DNA of 9,398 nucleotides from Verrucomicrobiota bacterium (GTDB lineage: Bacteria > Verrucomicrobiota > Verrucomicrobiia > Chthoniobacterales > UBA10450): positions 1,995 to 11,392 of the forward strand of contig QHPZ01000228.1 in assembly GCA_003219225.1 (NCBI GenBank). The letters run 5' to 3'. Under the pieces are notes generated by a model. That model was not told the origin of the DNA and did no database searches. It worked only from the letters and a program-made list of their open reading frames with translations. The translations under genes were made by a program, and so were the position numbers. This document shows positions 1-6,105 of this stretch, one piece after another (within the stretch, counting starts at the first letter, position 1; each line of letters starts with the position of its first letter).

Positions 1-1377
1 TTCAGCCCGGACTCGGGTGCATTCTCCCTTAGTCCGGACGGGAAACAAATCGCTTTTATCGCGGCGACGACCCAGCCAATCAATTCCTACACGCAGCCGG
101 ACCTGTGGGTGCTCGATCTTTCGCCAAACGCCAAGCCGCGCAATCTGACGGAGAAATTCGACTACGACGCCGGCGGATTTTTGATCGCCGATAGCGCGCC
201 ACCGCGCGCGCGCGGCCGCAACATGCCGATCTGGACGCCGGATGGCAAAGGGCTCATCCACGTTTACTCGAAAGAAGGCAAAGCCAATCTCGCGCTCTTC
301 GATGTCGCTACTGGCCAGGTAAAAGACCTCACCTCCGGCAATCAGGGGACGATGAGTTTTCGTGCCATCGGCGACACGTCCAAATTGATCTGCACGATTT
401 CCACGCCGACGCGCATCAACGACCTTTTCCTGTTCGACCGGGCCGCGCCTGATTCAACGCCAAAGCAATTGACCCGCCTCAACGACGAACTTTTTGCGAA
501 GCTAAAGCTGACCGAGCCCGAAGAGATCCGCTACAAGACCTTTGACGGTAAAACGATTGAGGCATGGCTGCAAAAACCACTGGATTTCGACGCGCACAAA
601 AAATACCCGCTGATTCTAAACATCCACGGCGGACCACACACGGCCTACGGCTACATCTTCGATCACGAGTTCCAATGGATGGCGGCCAAAGGTTATATCG
701 TGCTTTATCCAAACCCGCGGGGCAGCACCGGCTACGGGCAGGAATTTGGCAACGTCATTCAATACCATTACCCGGGCGACGATTTCAAAGATCTCCTGGC
801 CGGAGTGGATGAAGTGATCAAGCGCGGCTACATCGACGAAAAGAAACTTGGCGTCACCGGCGGGAGCGGCGGCGGTTTGCTCACCAACTGGGTCGTCGGT
901 CACACCGATCGCTTCGCCGCCGCGGTGGCGCAGCGCGATATCGCCAGTTGGAGCGACTGGTGGTACACGGCCGATTTTACGCTCTTTCAGCCGAACTGGT
1001 TTAAAGCGCCGCCGTTCGTGGACGAGCAGGATTTTAAAGCGCGCTCACCCATTAGCTACATCAACAATGTGAAGACGCCGATGATGTTCATTCTCGGCGA
1101 AAACGATTCGCGCACGCCGCCGGGCGCAGGCGGGGAACAAATGTTTCGCGCGCTCAAGTTCCGCAAAATCCCGACCGCGATGGTGATTTTCCCGAACGAA
1201 TCGCACGAGCTCTCACGTTCCGGGCAGCCCTGGCATCGCGTCGAGCGGCTGCAACACATTGTCGGCTGGTTCGATCACTGGCTGCTCGGCGTGCCGAAAC
1301 CGGAATACGAAGTAGCAGCCGAGGTGGAAGTGCCGGCTCTTCCGAAAGAACAGAAACAAGCAAAACCGCCGCGGTAA
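1..1377 (+). CDS. S9-family serine peptidase (prolyl oligopeptidase/acylaminoacyl peptidase type), 5'-truncated
   Basis: The reading frame is open from base 1 to the TAA at 1375-1377, giving 458 residues of a protein whose start lies before the window. The first ~170 residues contain TolB/WD40-like propeller repeats, such as LSPDGKQIAFIA near the left edge and WTPDGKGLIHVY around 232-267. The rest is an alpha/beta hydrolase domain. The nucleophile lies in GGSGGG (Ser codon 865-867), the likely acid in GENDSRTPP (Asp codon 1105-1107) and the His in NESHELSRSG (codon 1204-1206). The Ser-Asp and Asp-His spacings of 80 and 33 residues fit S9 enzymes. The HGGP oxyanion motif is at about 631-642. 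The family cleaves peptides at the N-terminal side; many are secreted or periplasmic, but the N-terminus is not visible. The Lys/Pro-rich tail after the hydrolase fold is variable. The gene converges on the dlt operon and shows no functional link to it. Confidence 0.95.
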   Translation, partial: FSPDSGAFSLSPDGKQIAFIAATTQPINSYTQPDLWVLDLSPNAKPRNLTEKFDYDAGGFLIADSAPPRARGRNMPIWTPDGKGLIHVYSKEGKANLALFDVATGQVKDLTSGNQGTMSFRAIGDTSKLICTISTPTRINDLFLFDRAAPDSTPKQLTRLNDELFAKLKLTEPEEIRYKTFDGKTIEAWLQKPLDFDAHKKYPLILNIHGGPHTAYGYIFDHEFQWMAAKGYIVLYPNPRGSTGYGQEFGNVIQYHYPGDDFKDLLAGVDEVIKRGYIDEKKLGVTGGSGGGLLTNWVVGHTDRFAAAVAQRDIASWSDWWYTADFTLFQPNWFKAPPFVDEQDFKARSPISYINNVKTPMMFILGENDSRTPPGAGGEQMFRALKFRKIPTAMVIFPNESHELSRSGQPWHRVERLQHIVGWFDHWLLGVPKPEYEVAAEVEVPALPKEQKQAKPPR

Positions 1378-1380
1378 AGC

Positions 1381-1440
1381 TGGAGGGACGGGCTCCGTCC
1401 CGTCCGTAACATTTGGGACGAGACGGAGGTCGTCCCTCCA
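1381..1440. repeat. 60-bp compound palindrome between convergent genes
   Basis: The ends are a perfect 10-bp inverted repeat (TGGAGGGACG at 1381-1390, CGTCCCTCCA at 1431-1440). Inside lie two smaller hairpins: GGGACGG/CCGTCCC (1385-1391 and 1395-1401, 3-base loop) and GGGACGA/TCGTCCC (1415-1421 and 1430-1436, 8-base loop). It could fold as one long stem or as two hairpins. It sits between the stop of the peptidase gene and the stop of dltB, the usual home of REP/MITE-like elements. It may also block read-through in both directions, but neither side has a T-run, so I do not call it an intrinsic terminator. Similar GGAGGGACGGGCTCCGTCCC-type units are, from memory, common in soil Verrucomicrobiota; copy number cannot be seen here. 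Confidence 0.8.
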
Positions 1441-1471
1441 CAGGCACTCACATCGCGAGCGACGCCTTCCG

Positions 1472-2950
1472 TTATCGGCAGATGAGAGCTCGGGGTGAGT
1501 TCTTCAGCTCGGTATTTGTGCCGGCAATGCGCAGATGGATCTCGTGGGAGCGGCCGTCCCTGATCGATTCAGGCGTCGAGATGTGAAACGCGTGCCGGCC
1601 GTTGCCGTAGCCTGCGTCTGTGAGGTCCTGGCGAAAATCAGAGGCGGGGAAGGTCATTAAACATTCCTGGCCGTCCCAAAGATCGACACTTACCGATGCA
1701 TCGGGATGATGCTTGTCCAAGACCCAGCCGAACATTTCGAAACAGTTGGCATCCTCCACTTCGCTGAGATGATGCGGCAGGGGCTTGGCGCCGATGCGGC
1801 CAGAGAATATGAGCAACCCGAAACAGACAAACTGAAACGTGATGAACACCGCGAGCGCATGCCGAAGCGGACTATCGCGGACCGTTCGTCGTTCTTTTTT
1901 TCGGTTCGAATAAACATGAAAGGTTGAAAGCAGCGCGGCCTGATAAAGCCCGTAAATGATGTAGTGCGGCTCGATGCCGTGCCATAACCCCATCAATCCG
2001 AACGCGAGAAAGTAGCCGAGAATCGCGGCGGTATGTTTGCTGGCAAACCAGCGGCCGCGCGCGGCGGCCAGCAGAAAACGCATGTAAACGTGATCGCGAA
2101 ACCAGAATGACAGGGTGATGTGCCACCGGTTCCAAAAGTCACGGATGTTCCGGGCGAGAAACGGCTTATCGAAGTTTTCGGGCGTGCGGACGCCGAAGAG
2201 ATAGCTCAGTGCGATGGCGAAAGCGCTGTAGCCGGCGAAATCGAAGAACAAATACAAGGAGTAGGCATACATGTAGCTGAGCAGCGCGCGAAAGTGGCCA
2301 CTGCTCGCGGCGCGTTCGAGCCAGTACTCCTTGATCAGCGCGGCGATGATGAATTTGTAAAAGAAGCCGCGAAACACGCGGTGCACTGCCCCGTCCAGAT
2401 CGTTCAGGAATTCTGCGCGAGTGCGCCGACGACGCCACTCCGGAACAAAGCGGCGGTAGCGATCGATTGGTCCCGAGGAAATGGTGGGGAAAAAGAACAA
2501 AAACATGAACAGATCGAGCGTGCCCGGCGTGGCGATGACGTTGTCGCGCAGGCAAAACACCAGATCGAGCGCACGAAACGTGACGTAAGAGATGCCGAGA
2601 AAACCGAACTCGGTCCCTGGCCAGATGACCGGGAAAAGCTTTGCTGCAGCCAGCGGAAGCAGGCTCAGGCCGACCGCAGCATAAAACAGCCAGCCCGCCG
2701 GCGCTCCCAGCGCGGCAAACCCGCGCACCGTTAGCCATTGCCAAACGGCAAATCCGATCACGATCCAGATTTCACGGACTGCAAACTCCGGCCGAATGTG
2801 AAGAACCCCGTAATACTGGATGGCGAGCATGACGAGCGTCACGAACAGCGCCCAGCGCCAGCCAGCCCGCCCGAATGCGCCGAGAATCAACGTCGGCACC
2901 ACGGCGTAAAGCAGCAGGCCGAAATAGGTGAAATCGGCGTAGGGAATCAC
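1472..2950 (-). CDS. dltB: DltB-type MBOAT O-acyltransferase with extra C-terminal domain
   Basis: This 492-residue multi-pass membrane protein belongs to the MBOAT family. It should transfer D-alanine from DltC~phosphopantetheine across the membrane. The block FWNRWHITLSFWFRD (273-287) and the GLWHG motif (321-325) are typical of DltB. His277 and catalytic His324 are 47 residues apart, the same spacing I recall for the paired histidines of Streptococcus DltB. About ten hydrophobic segments fill residues 1-385. DltB is usually ~400 residues; this one continues for ~100 more as a soluble beta-rich domain (separate entry). The basic loop NRKKERRTVRD (349-359) before the last membrane helix suggests a cytoplasmic loop and therefore an extracytoplasmic C-terminus. 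Translation starts at GTG (2950-2948), overlapping the dltA stop in a GTGA, so it is probably translationally coupled. This is the last gene of the operon. Confidence 0.93.
   Translation of the reverse strand: MIPYADFTYFGLLLYAVVPTLILGAFGRAGWRWALFVTLVMLAIQYYGVLHIRPEFAVREIWIVIGFAVWQWLTVRGFAALGAPAGWLFYAAVGLSLLPLAAAKLFPVIWPGTEFGFLGISYVTFRALDLVFCLRDNVIATPGTLDLFMFLFFFPTISSGPIDRYRRFVPEWRRRRTRAEFLNDLDGAVHRVFRGFFYKFIIAALIKEYWLERAASSGHFRALLSYMYAYSLYLFFDFAGYSAFAIALSYLFGVRTPENFDKPFLARNIRDFWNRWHITLSFWFRDHVYMRFLLAAARGRWFASKHTAAILGYFLAFGLMGLWHGIEPHYIIYGLYQAALLSTFHVYSNRKKERRTVRDSPLRHALAVFITFQFVCFGLLIFSGRIGAKPLPHHLSEVEDANCFEMFGWVLDKHHPDASVSVDLWDGQECLMTFPASDFRQDLTDAGYGNGRHAFHISTPESIRDGRSHEIHLRIAGTNTELKNSPRALICR
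1475..1774 (-). other. C-terminal accessory domain of DltB (protein domain)
   Basis: Residues ~393-492 follow the last membrane helix. The pattern is GWVLDKHHPDASVSVDLWDG, then FRQDLTDAGYGNGRHAF, then IRDGRSHEIHLRIAGTNTEL and NSPR. I recognise the layout (GW-x-D-x4-P...V-x-V...DG; R-x-DL...G-x-G-x-H-x-F; DG-x-x-H) from a small beta-sandwich module that recurs in bacterial glycosyltransferases and large surface proteins, but I cannot give it a family name with certainty. By the positive-inside rule it would lie outside the cytoplasmic membrane, where it could bind the acceptor polymer or dock DltD. The role is inference. Confidence 0.7.
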
Positions 2951-4404
2951 AACGACGCGGCCAGCCCTGCCCGGTCTACCTTGCCATTAGGCGTCATCGG
3001 AAATGCGTCGAGGAACAGAAATTTGCGCGGCAACATGTAAGCGGGCAGCCGTTCGGCAAGCTGTTTGCGCAACGCGCGCCCCAATTCGAAATCTGAGATT
3101 GGTTCGTGTGTGCCGAGGAGAACAAACGCGGCGAGCGATTGGACGGCGCCGTTTTTCAGCATCGGCAGCACAACCGCATCGCGCACGTCCGGCAATCGCT
3201 GCAGATTGGTTTCAATGTCGCCGAGCTCGATTCGATAGCCGCTGAGCTTGATTTGCTCGTCGATGCGGCCTTCGAAAAACAACAGATCATCACGAAAACG
3301 ACCCTGATCTCCGGTTCGGTAGGCACGCTGGCCGGCAAATTCAAAAAACACTTCGGCCGTGAGATCAGGCCGCTTGAGATAACCGGGGCTGACGTTTGGA
3401 CCGGCAATGACGATTTCGCCGCGCTGATTGGCCGGCAGAACTTCGCCCGCTTGATCGACAATCATCACGTGTGTGCCCGGCATCGGTCGTCCCACCGGCA
3501 AAGGTGAATATTTTTCCAGAATGGTATCGTCGATCCGGATGGAAGTAGTCGCGACCGTTGCCTCGGTTGGGCCATAGGTATTCCAAACTTCCGCGCGCGG
3601 AAAGCGCTCCCGCAGCCGCGCCGCGGTTTGCTGGGGCAGCGTTTCGCCGCAGAAAAGAAACCGGCGCACGTGCGGAAGCATCGCCTCGCGAAAAGTCGGC
3701 TCCACAAGACACATCTGCGCGAATGATGGCGTGGAAACCCAGGTCGTCACGTTGGAGTTCCCGAGCGCGCGATAAAGCAGCTTCGGGTTTTCGACCAGGT
3801 CGCGACTGATGCTGAAAAGCGTGCCGCCGGTGGCAAGGCTGCAATACAAGTCCATGGCCGACAGATCAAACGAGAACGGCGCCTGGTTCAGAAACGTCTC
3901 CGCCAGGGTGGTGAACTTTTGCTCGGCCAACATCCAGCTGAAGAAATGTTGCAAACAAGCAAGTGTAATGACGACCCCTTTAGGCTCTCCGGTGCTCCCG
4001 CTCGTAAACAGAATGTAAAACGGATCGTCGCTTTGCACGGCCTTGCCGCCAGCCTGCTCCCCCCCGGCCGAGAGTCGTGCCGTCGCCTCCGGAGTGAGCA
4101 AAAGCGCGGGGCGTGAGATCGTGCGGATGGCGTCGATGCGGCGCTGCGGCAGGGCCGTATCGATCGGCACGTATGCCCGTCCGGATTTTACCGCGGCCAG
4201 AAATGCGATCAGCATTTCGGGTTCGCGATGGCCGAGCACGGCGATCGGCGCACGACTGTCGCCGAACTCGCGCGCGAAATGCGCCGCCAGCGCATCGGAG
4301 CGCGCGCGCAACTCGCCGTAGGTTAATATTCGCGACCCGCTGACGTGCGCGACCTTTTCCGGCGCAACAATCCCCCAATGATCGATTCGCTCGAGCAGAT
4401 TCAC
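2947..4404 (-). CDS. dltA: D-alanine--carrier protein ligase (DltA-like adenylation enzyme)
   Basis: This 485-residue ANL-superfamily enzyme activates D-alanine with ATP and loads it onto the phosphopantetheine arm of DltC in the cytoplasm. Motifs in order are FTSGSTGEPKG (133-143, P-loop), NTYGPTEA (275-282), YRTGDQGR (362-369), GRIDEQIKLSGYRIELGDIE (379-398) and PNGKVDR with catalytic Lys475. FCGETLP (251-257) is characteristic: the Cys of this motif lines the pocket in Bacillus DltA and is linked to D-Ala selection, whereas many NRPS domains have GGE. QAPFSFDLSAMDLY (174-187) is also DltA-like. The length is close to typical DltA (~500). The GTG start at 4404-4402 directly follows the dltX TGA (TGAGTG) and has no clear Shine-Dalgarno sequence, suggesting termination-reinitiation. 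The 3' end overlaps dltB by 4 bases. A stand-alone NRPS adenylation role is unlikely given the neighbours. Confidence 0.94.
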   Translation of the reverse strand: MNLLERIDHWGIVAPEKVAHVSGSRILTYGELRARSDALAAHFAREFGDSRAPIAVLGHREPEMLIAFLAAVKSGRAYVPIDTALPQRRIDAIRTISRPALLLTPEATARLSAGGEQAGGKAVQSDDPFYILFTSGSTGEPKGVVITLACLQHFFSWMLAEQKFTTLAETFLNQAPFSFDLSAMDLYCSLATGGTLFSISRDLVENPKLLYRALGNSNVTTWVSTPSFAQMCLVEPTFREAMLPHVRRFLFCGETLPQQTAARLRERFPRAEVWNTYGPTEATVATTSIRIDDTILEKYSPLPVGRPMPGTHVMIVDQAGEVLPANQRGEIVIAGPNVSPGYLKRPDLTAEVFFEFAGQRAYRTGDQGRFRDDLLFFEGRIDEQIKLSGYRIELGDIETNLQRLPDVRDAVVLPMLKNGAVQSLAAFVLLGTHEPISDFELGRALRKQLAERLPAYMLPRKFLFLDAFPMTPNGKVDRAGLAASL

Positions 4405-4542
4405 TCAGAAGGCCTGATAGACAAACGGCGGCGTGGAGAAATCACCGCGTCCATACATCACGATGAGGCCGGCGATCACGCCCAGATAATAGAGAATCAG
4501 CACGGCGCGCCACAGCAATGGATGTGTTTCAAGCCACTTCAT
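4405..4542 (-). CDS. dltX: DltX-like small membrane protein
   Basis: This 45-residue protein begins MKWLETHPLLWRAVLILYYL, continues with a hydrophobic helix (about residues 9-30), and ends in PPFVYQAF. DltX proteins have one membrane helix and a conserved C-terminal F-x-Y-x-x-F; here it is Phe40-Val-Tyr42-Gln-Ala-Phe45. In Gram-positive systems the C-terminal Tyr is proposed to carry D-Ala between DltB and DltD on the outer face of the membrane. I chose the ATG at 4542-4540, which overlaps the dltC stop (ATGA) and follows GGAAAA. A longer frame from GTG at 4593 adds a stretch unlike the family that lies inside dltC. The stop codon abuts the dltA start. The position, size and C-terminal motif together make the call strong for so short a gene. 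Confidence 0.88.
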   Translation of the reverse strand: MKWLETHPLLWRAVLILYYLGVIAGLIVMYGRGDFSTPPFVYQAF

Positions 4543-4790
4543 TTTTCCAACCGCCGCTCGATATCGGCAATGATCTTGCGCGGGGTCTGCCACATCTCGC
4601 GTTCAAACTCCGCCGGCGAAACCGTCACGCCCAATTCCTGTTCTACCGCGACCATCAGCTCGACTGTCTTCATCGAGTCGAGCACATCGTAATCGTAAAG
4701 CGCCAAATCGAGATTTGTGCGCACCTCGTCGGTGCCGGTGATTGAGACCAGCAACTGCAGCAATTTATCGGACAAGTCGGAAGTCGTCAT
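4539..4790 (-). CDS. dltC: D-alanyl carrier protein DltC
   Basis: This 83-residue acyl-carrier-type protein is a four-helix fold that carries D-alanine as a thioester on 4'-phosphopantetheine. The attachment Ser is Ser39 in YDVLDSMKTVELMVAVEQEL; the VLDSMK(T/M)VE context is specific to DltC rather than fatty-acid ACP (DSLD/DSLMAVE). ITGTDEV (17-23) is also typical. I prefer the ATG at 4790-4788, which gives the usual ~80-residue length and has GGAG at 4804-4801, ten bases upstream. An in-frame GTG at 4817-4815 overlaps the dltD stop (GTGA) and would add nine residues; it cannot be excluded. The stop overlaps the dltX start. A phosphopantetheinyl transferase must be encoded elsewhere. Confidence 0.93.
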   Translation of the reverse strand: MTTSDLSDKLLQLLVSITGTDEVRTNLDLALYDYDVLDSMKTVELMVAVEQELGVTVSPAEFEREMWQTPRKIIADIERRLEK

Positions 4791-4800
4791 ACGGCGTGAG

Positions 4801-4804
4801 CTCC
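4801..4804 (-). promoter_or_regulatory. Shine-Dalgarno sequence deciding the dltC start
   Basis: GGAG read on the minus strand lies ten bases before the ATG at 4790. It supports that start over the GTG at 4817, which has no such sequence but overlaps the dltD stop. Confidence 0.5.
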
Positions 4805-4813
4805 ATGCCCTCG

Positions 4814-5995
4814 TCACGTTCGGGGCACGTGGTCATGCATAAAGTCGTCGATGACGCGATCAAATAAAATCCAGCCTTTCGCAGTCAGGTGGGGGTCGAG
4901 GAAGTTCGGATCGTCGTCATGGTCCGCAAAATCGACAAGTTCAAAATTGTAACGTTGGGCCAGCGCCTGAAGTTTGTTGTAATAGTCCTCCCGGCCCGCG
5001 GCCGAAATGCCAAGCGCATCGTAGTACGGCCCATTCATCGGCATACTGATGAGCAGCGGCTGCGCCTGAACTTCCTTCAGGGTGCGCAAGAGCAACTCCA
5101 GATCGACCCATTCGGTCGCACGATTCATGTGCTCGCGGAACCAGCCGTCGCCGCTGCCCATTACCCGCTGCTCGGCTGCCTGGGTTGAAGCATGCTTTTG
5201 CTTGTTGCGCTCCATTGTTATTTGCTCCGCCTTTGCAATGAGCCGAGTCCAATCGAGCTTTTGCGGTCGAAACACCGGAGGCGATTCGCGCCCCCGCAGC
5301 GCTTCAAGCGCGGCAAAATGGTCCTGCAAATCCAGGATCATATCTTCCATTTTCCCGAGCGGCCAAATAGCGCAAAAAGCCAGGTGATCAAGCCGTTTCC
5401 CGGAAGCAAGCCGCCGCAGCGCAAATGCCAGCAGCGGGCTTTTTTCCACAGTGTGCGGGTATTGAATCATTCGCGCTGCGATGTCGTGTTTCAGGTGAAA
5501 ATCCAGTCCGCTATTGAAGATCACAGCACTGGCCGCAAAGCGCGAAAAATTCCCGTCATACCAGTAGAAGGTAGTGCGGCCCAAAAACCAGACCGAGGAG
5601 AGCAACACCGCAACTCTTTTCCCGCGCAGCTCTCGGTCCAGCGCACCGATCTTTTGCAACATCGTGAGCGAGGAGGCCCCGGCCTTGCCCGCACCGGAAA
5701 CCTGGAACCCAGTCGGCGCAGTGCGAAAAAAATCCGGCGCTCGCCAGAAAAACGGGCCGAGCAGTTCGGAACTGCCGTAAAGTGGCAGGACATCCGGCGC
5801 CTGCGCGGCGGCGCGCTGCAAGGCGAGACCCTGGGTTTTCACCGGAAATATCTCCGGAGCGAGTGCGCGGGCCATGCTTCGTTCGCGCTGAATGGCAACC
5901 GATCTGCCGGCGAGCAAAGTCGCCGCCGTCAGCACGATTGCGACACAAAGCGCAAATAAATGCGGCCTGCCCTTTTCGGCTCTCGCCCCTCTCAT
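4814..5995 (-). CDS. dltD: DltD-like SGNH-fold D-alanyl transferase
   Basis: With the ATG at 5995-5993 the protein is 393 residues long. It has a cytoplasmic basic stretch, one N-terminal membrane helix (LFALCVAIVLTAATLLAG, ~13-30) and a large extracytoplasmic domain. DltD transfers D-alanine to the final envelope polymer. The GSSEL block (74-78) is the serine motif of the family, and DPHLTAKGW (367-375) is the C-terminal Asp/His block. Here Asp367 and His369 are only two apart (Asp-x-His), whereas I expect DxxH; see findings. SMPMNGPYYD (317-326) is also family-like. A GTG at 6085 would extend the protein by 30 polar residues but would leave 20 bases before the divergent pgi gene, so I prefer 5995. 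This is the first gene of the operon, whereas dltD is normally last. The 3' end is followed after 23 bases by the dltC ATG. Confidence 0.9.
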   Translation of the reverse strand: MRGARAEKGRPHLFALCVAIVLTAATLLAGRSVAIQRERSMARALAPEIFPVKTQGLALQRAAAQAPDVLPLYGSSELLGPFFWRAPDFFRTAPTGFQVSGAGKAGASSLTMLQKIGALDRELRGKRVAVLLSSVWFLGRTTFYWYDGNFSRFAASAVIFNSGLDFHLKHDIAARMIQYPHTVEKSPLLAFALRRLASGKRLDHLAFCAIWPLGKMEDMILDLQDHFAALEALRGRESPPVFRPQKLDWTRLIAKAEQITMERNKQKHASTQAAEQRVMGSGDGWFREHMNRATEWVDLELLLRTLKEVQAQPLLISMPMNGPYYDALGISAAGREDYYNKLQALAQRYNFELVDFADHDDDPNFLDPHLTAKGWILFDRVIDDFMHDHVPRT

Positions 5996-6105
5996 AGGCG
6001 ACGCTATACCCGCGAGGGAACTCTTTGCAAGGTGCGTCCCCGATCCTGTGCCGGATGCGACCGGCGATTGCCAATCCGGCGACACGTGCCATTTAATCTC
6101 GAGAC
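5996..6105. promoter_or_regulatory. Divergent promoter region between dltD and pgi
   Basis: These 110 bases separate two oppositely transcribed units, so promoters for both should lie here. Toward dltD (minus strand) there is TTGCAA (6030-6025), a 16-base spacer, and TATAGC (6008-6003). Toward pgi there is TTGCCA (6068-6073), an 18-base spacer and TTTAAT (6092-6097). These are eye-picked sigma-70-like matches. Both -10-like boxes end seven to eight bases before the start codon, so if real, the transcripts would be leaderless or nearly so. Neither start codon has a good Shine-Dalgarno sequence, which is compatible with that. The promoter region as such is likely; the exact boxes are weak. Confidence 0.45.

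Noticed and set aside
199..225. Run of CGCG repeats in the peptidase gene as a possible repeat element
   Set aside because: It encodes ordinary Pro/Arg/Ala codons in frame and shows no defined hairpin with a loop like the element in pgi; base composition explains it.
1378..1471. Intrinsic terminator between the convergent genes
   Set aside because: The palindrome is strong, but no T-run follows either arm, so I list it as a repeat that may or may not stop transcription.
2120..2734. 204-codon open frame on the plus strand
   Set aside because: It lies wholly inside dltB on the opposite strand, its product is rich in charged residues with no recognisable motif, and GC-rich genes commonly give such antisense frames.
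2947..4404. Reading the adenylation enzyme as an NRPS or siderophore module
   Set aside because: It is a stand-alone domain with the DltA-type FCGE motif and sits among dltB, dltC, dltD and dltX, with no condensation or thioesterase domain nearby.
4543..4593. Upstream extension of dltX from a GTG at 4593
   Set aside because: The added residues lie within the 3' end of dltC, do not resemble DltX, and the ATG at 4542 overlaps the dltC stop in the usual coupled way.
5192..5959. 255-codon open frame on the plus strand
   Set aside because: It is antisense to dltD, whose membrane helix, GSSEL and DPHLTAKGW motifs are clear; the plus-strand product shows no family features.
5996..6085. Longer dltD from a GTG at 6085
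   Set aside because: The extra 30 residues are polar and unlike DltD, and this start would leave only 20 bases for two divergent promoters.
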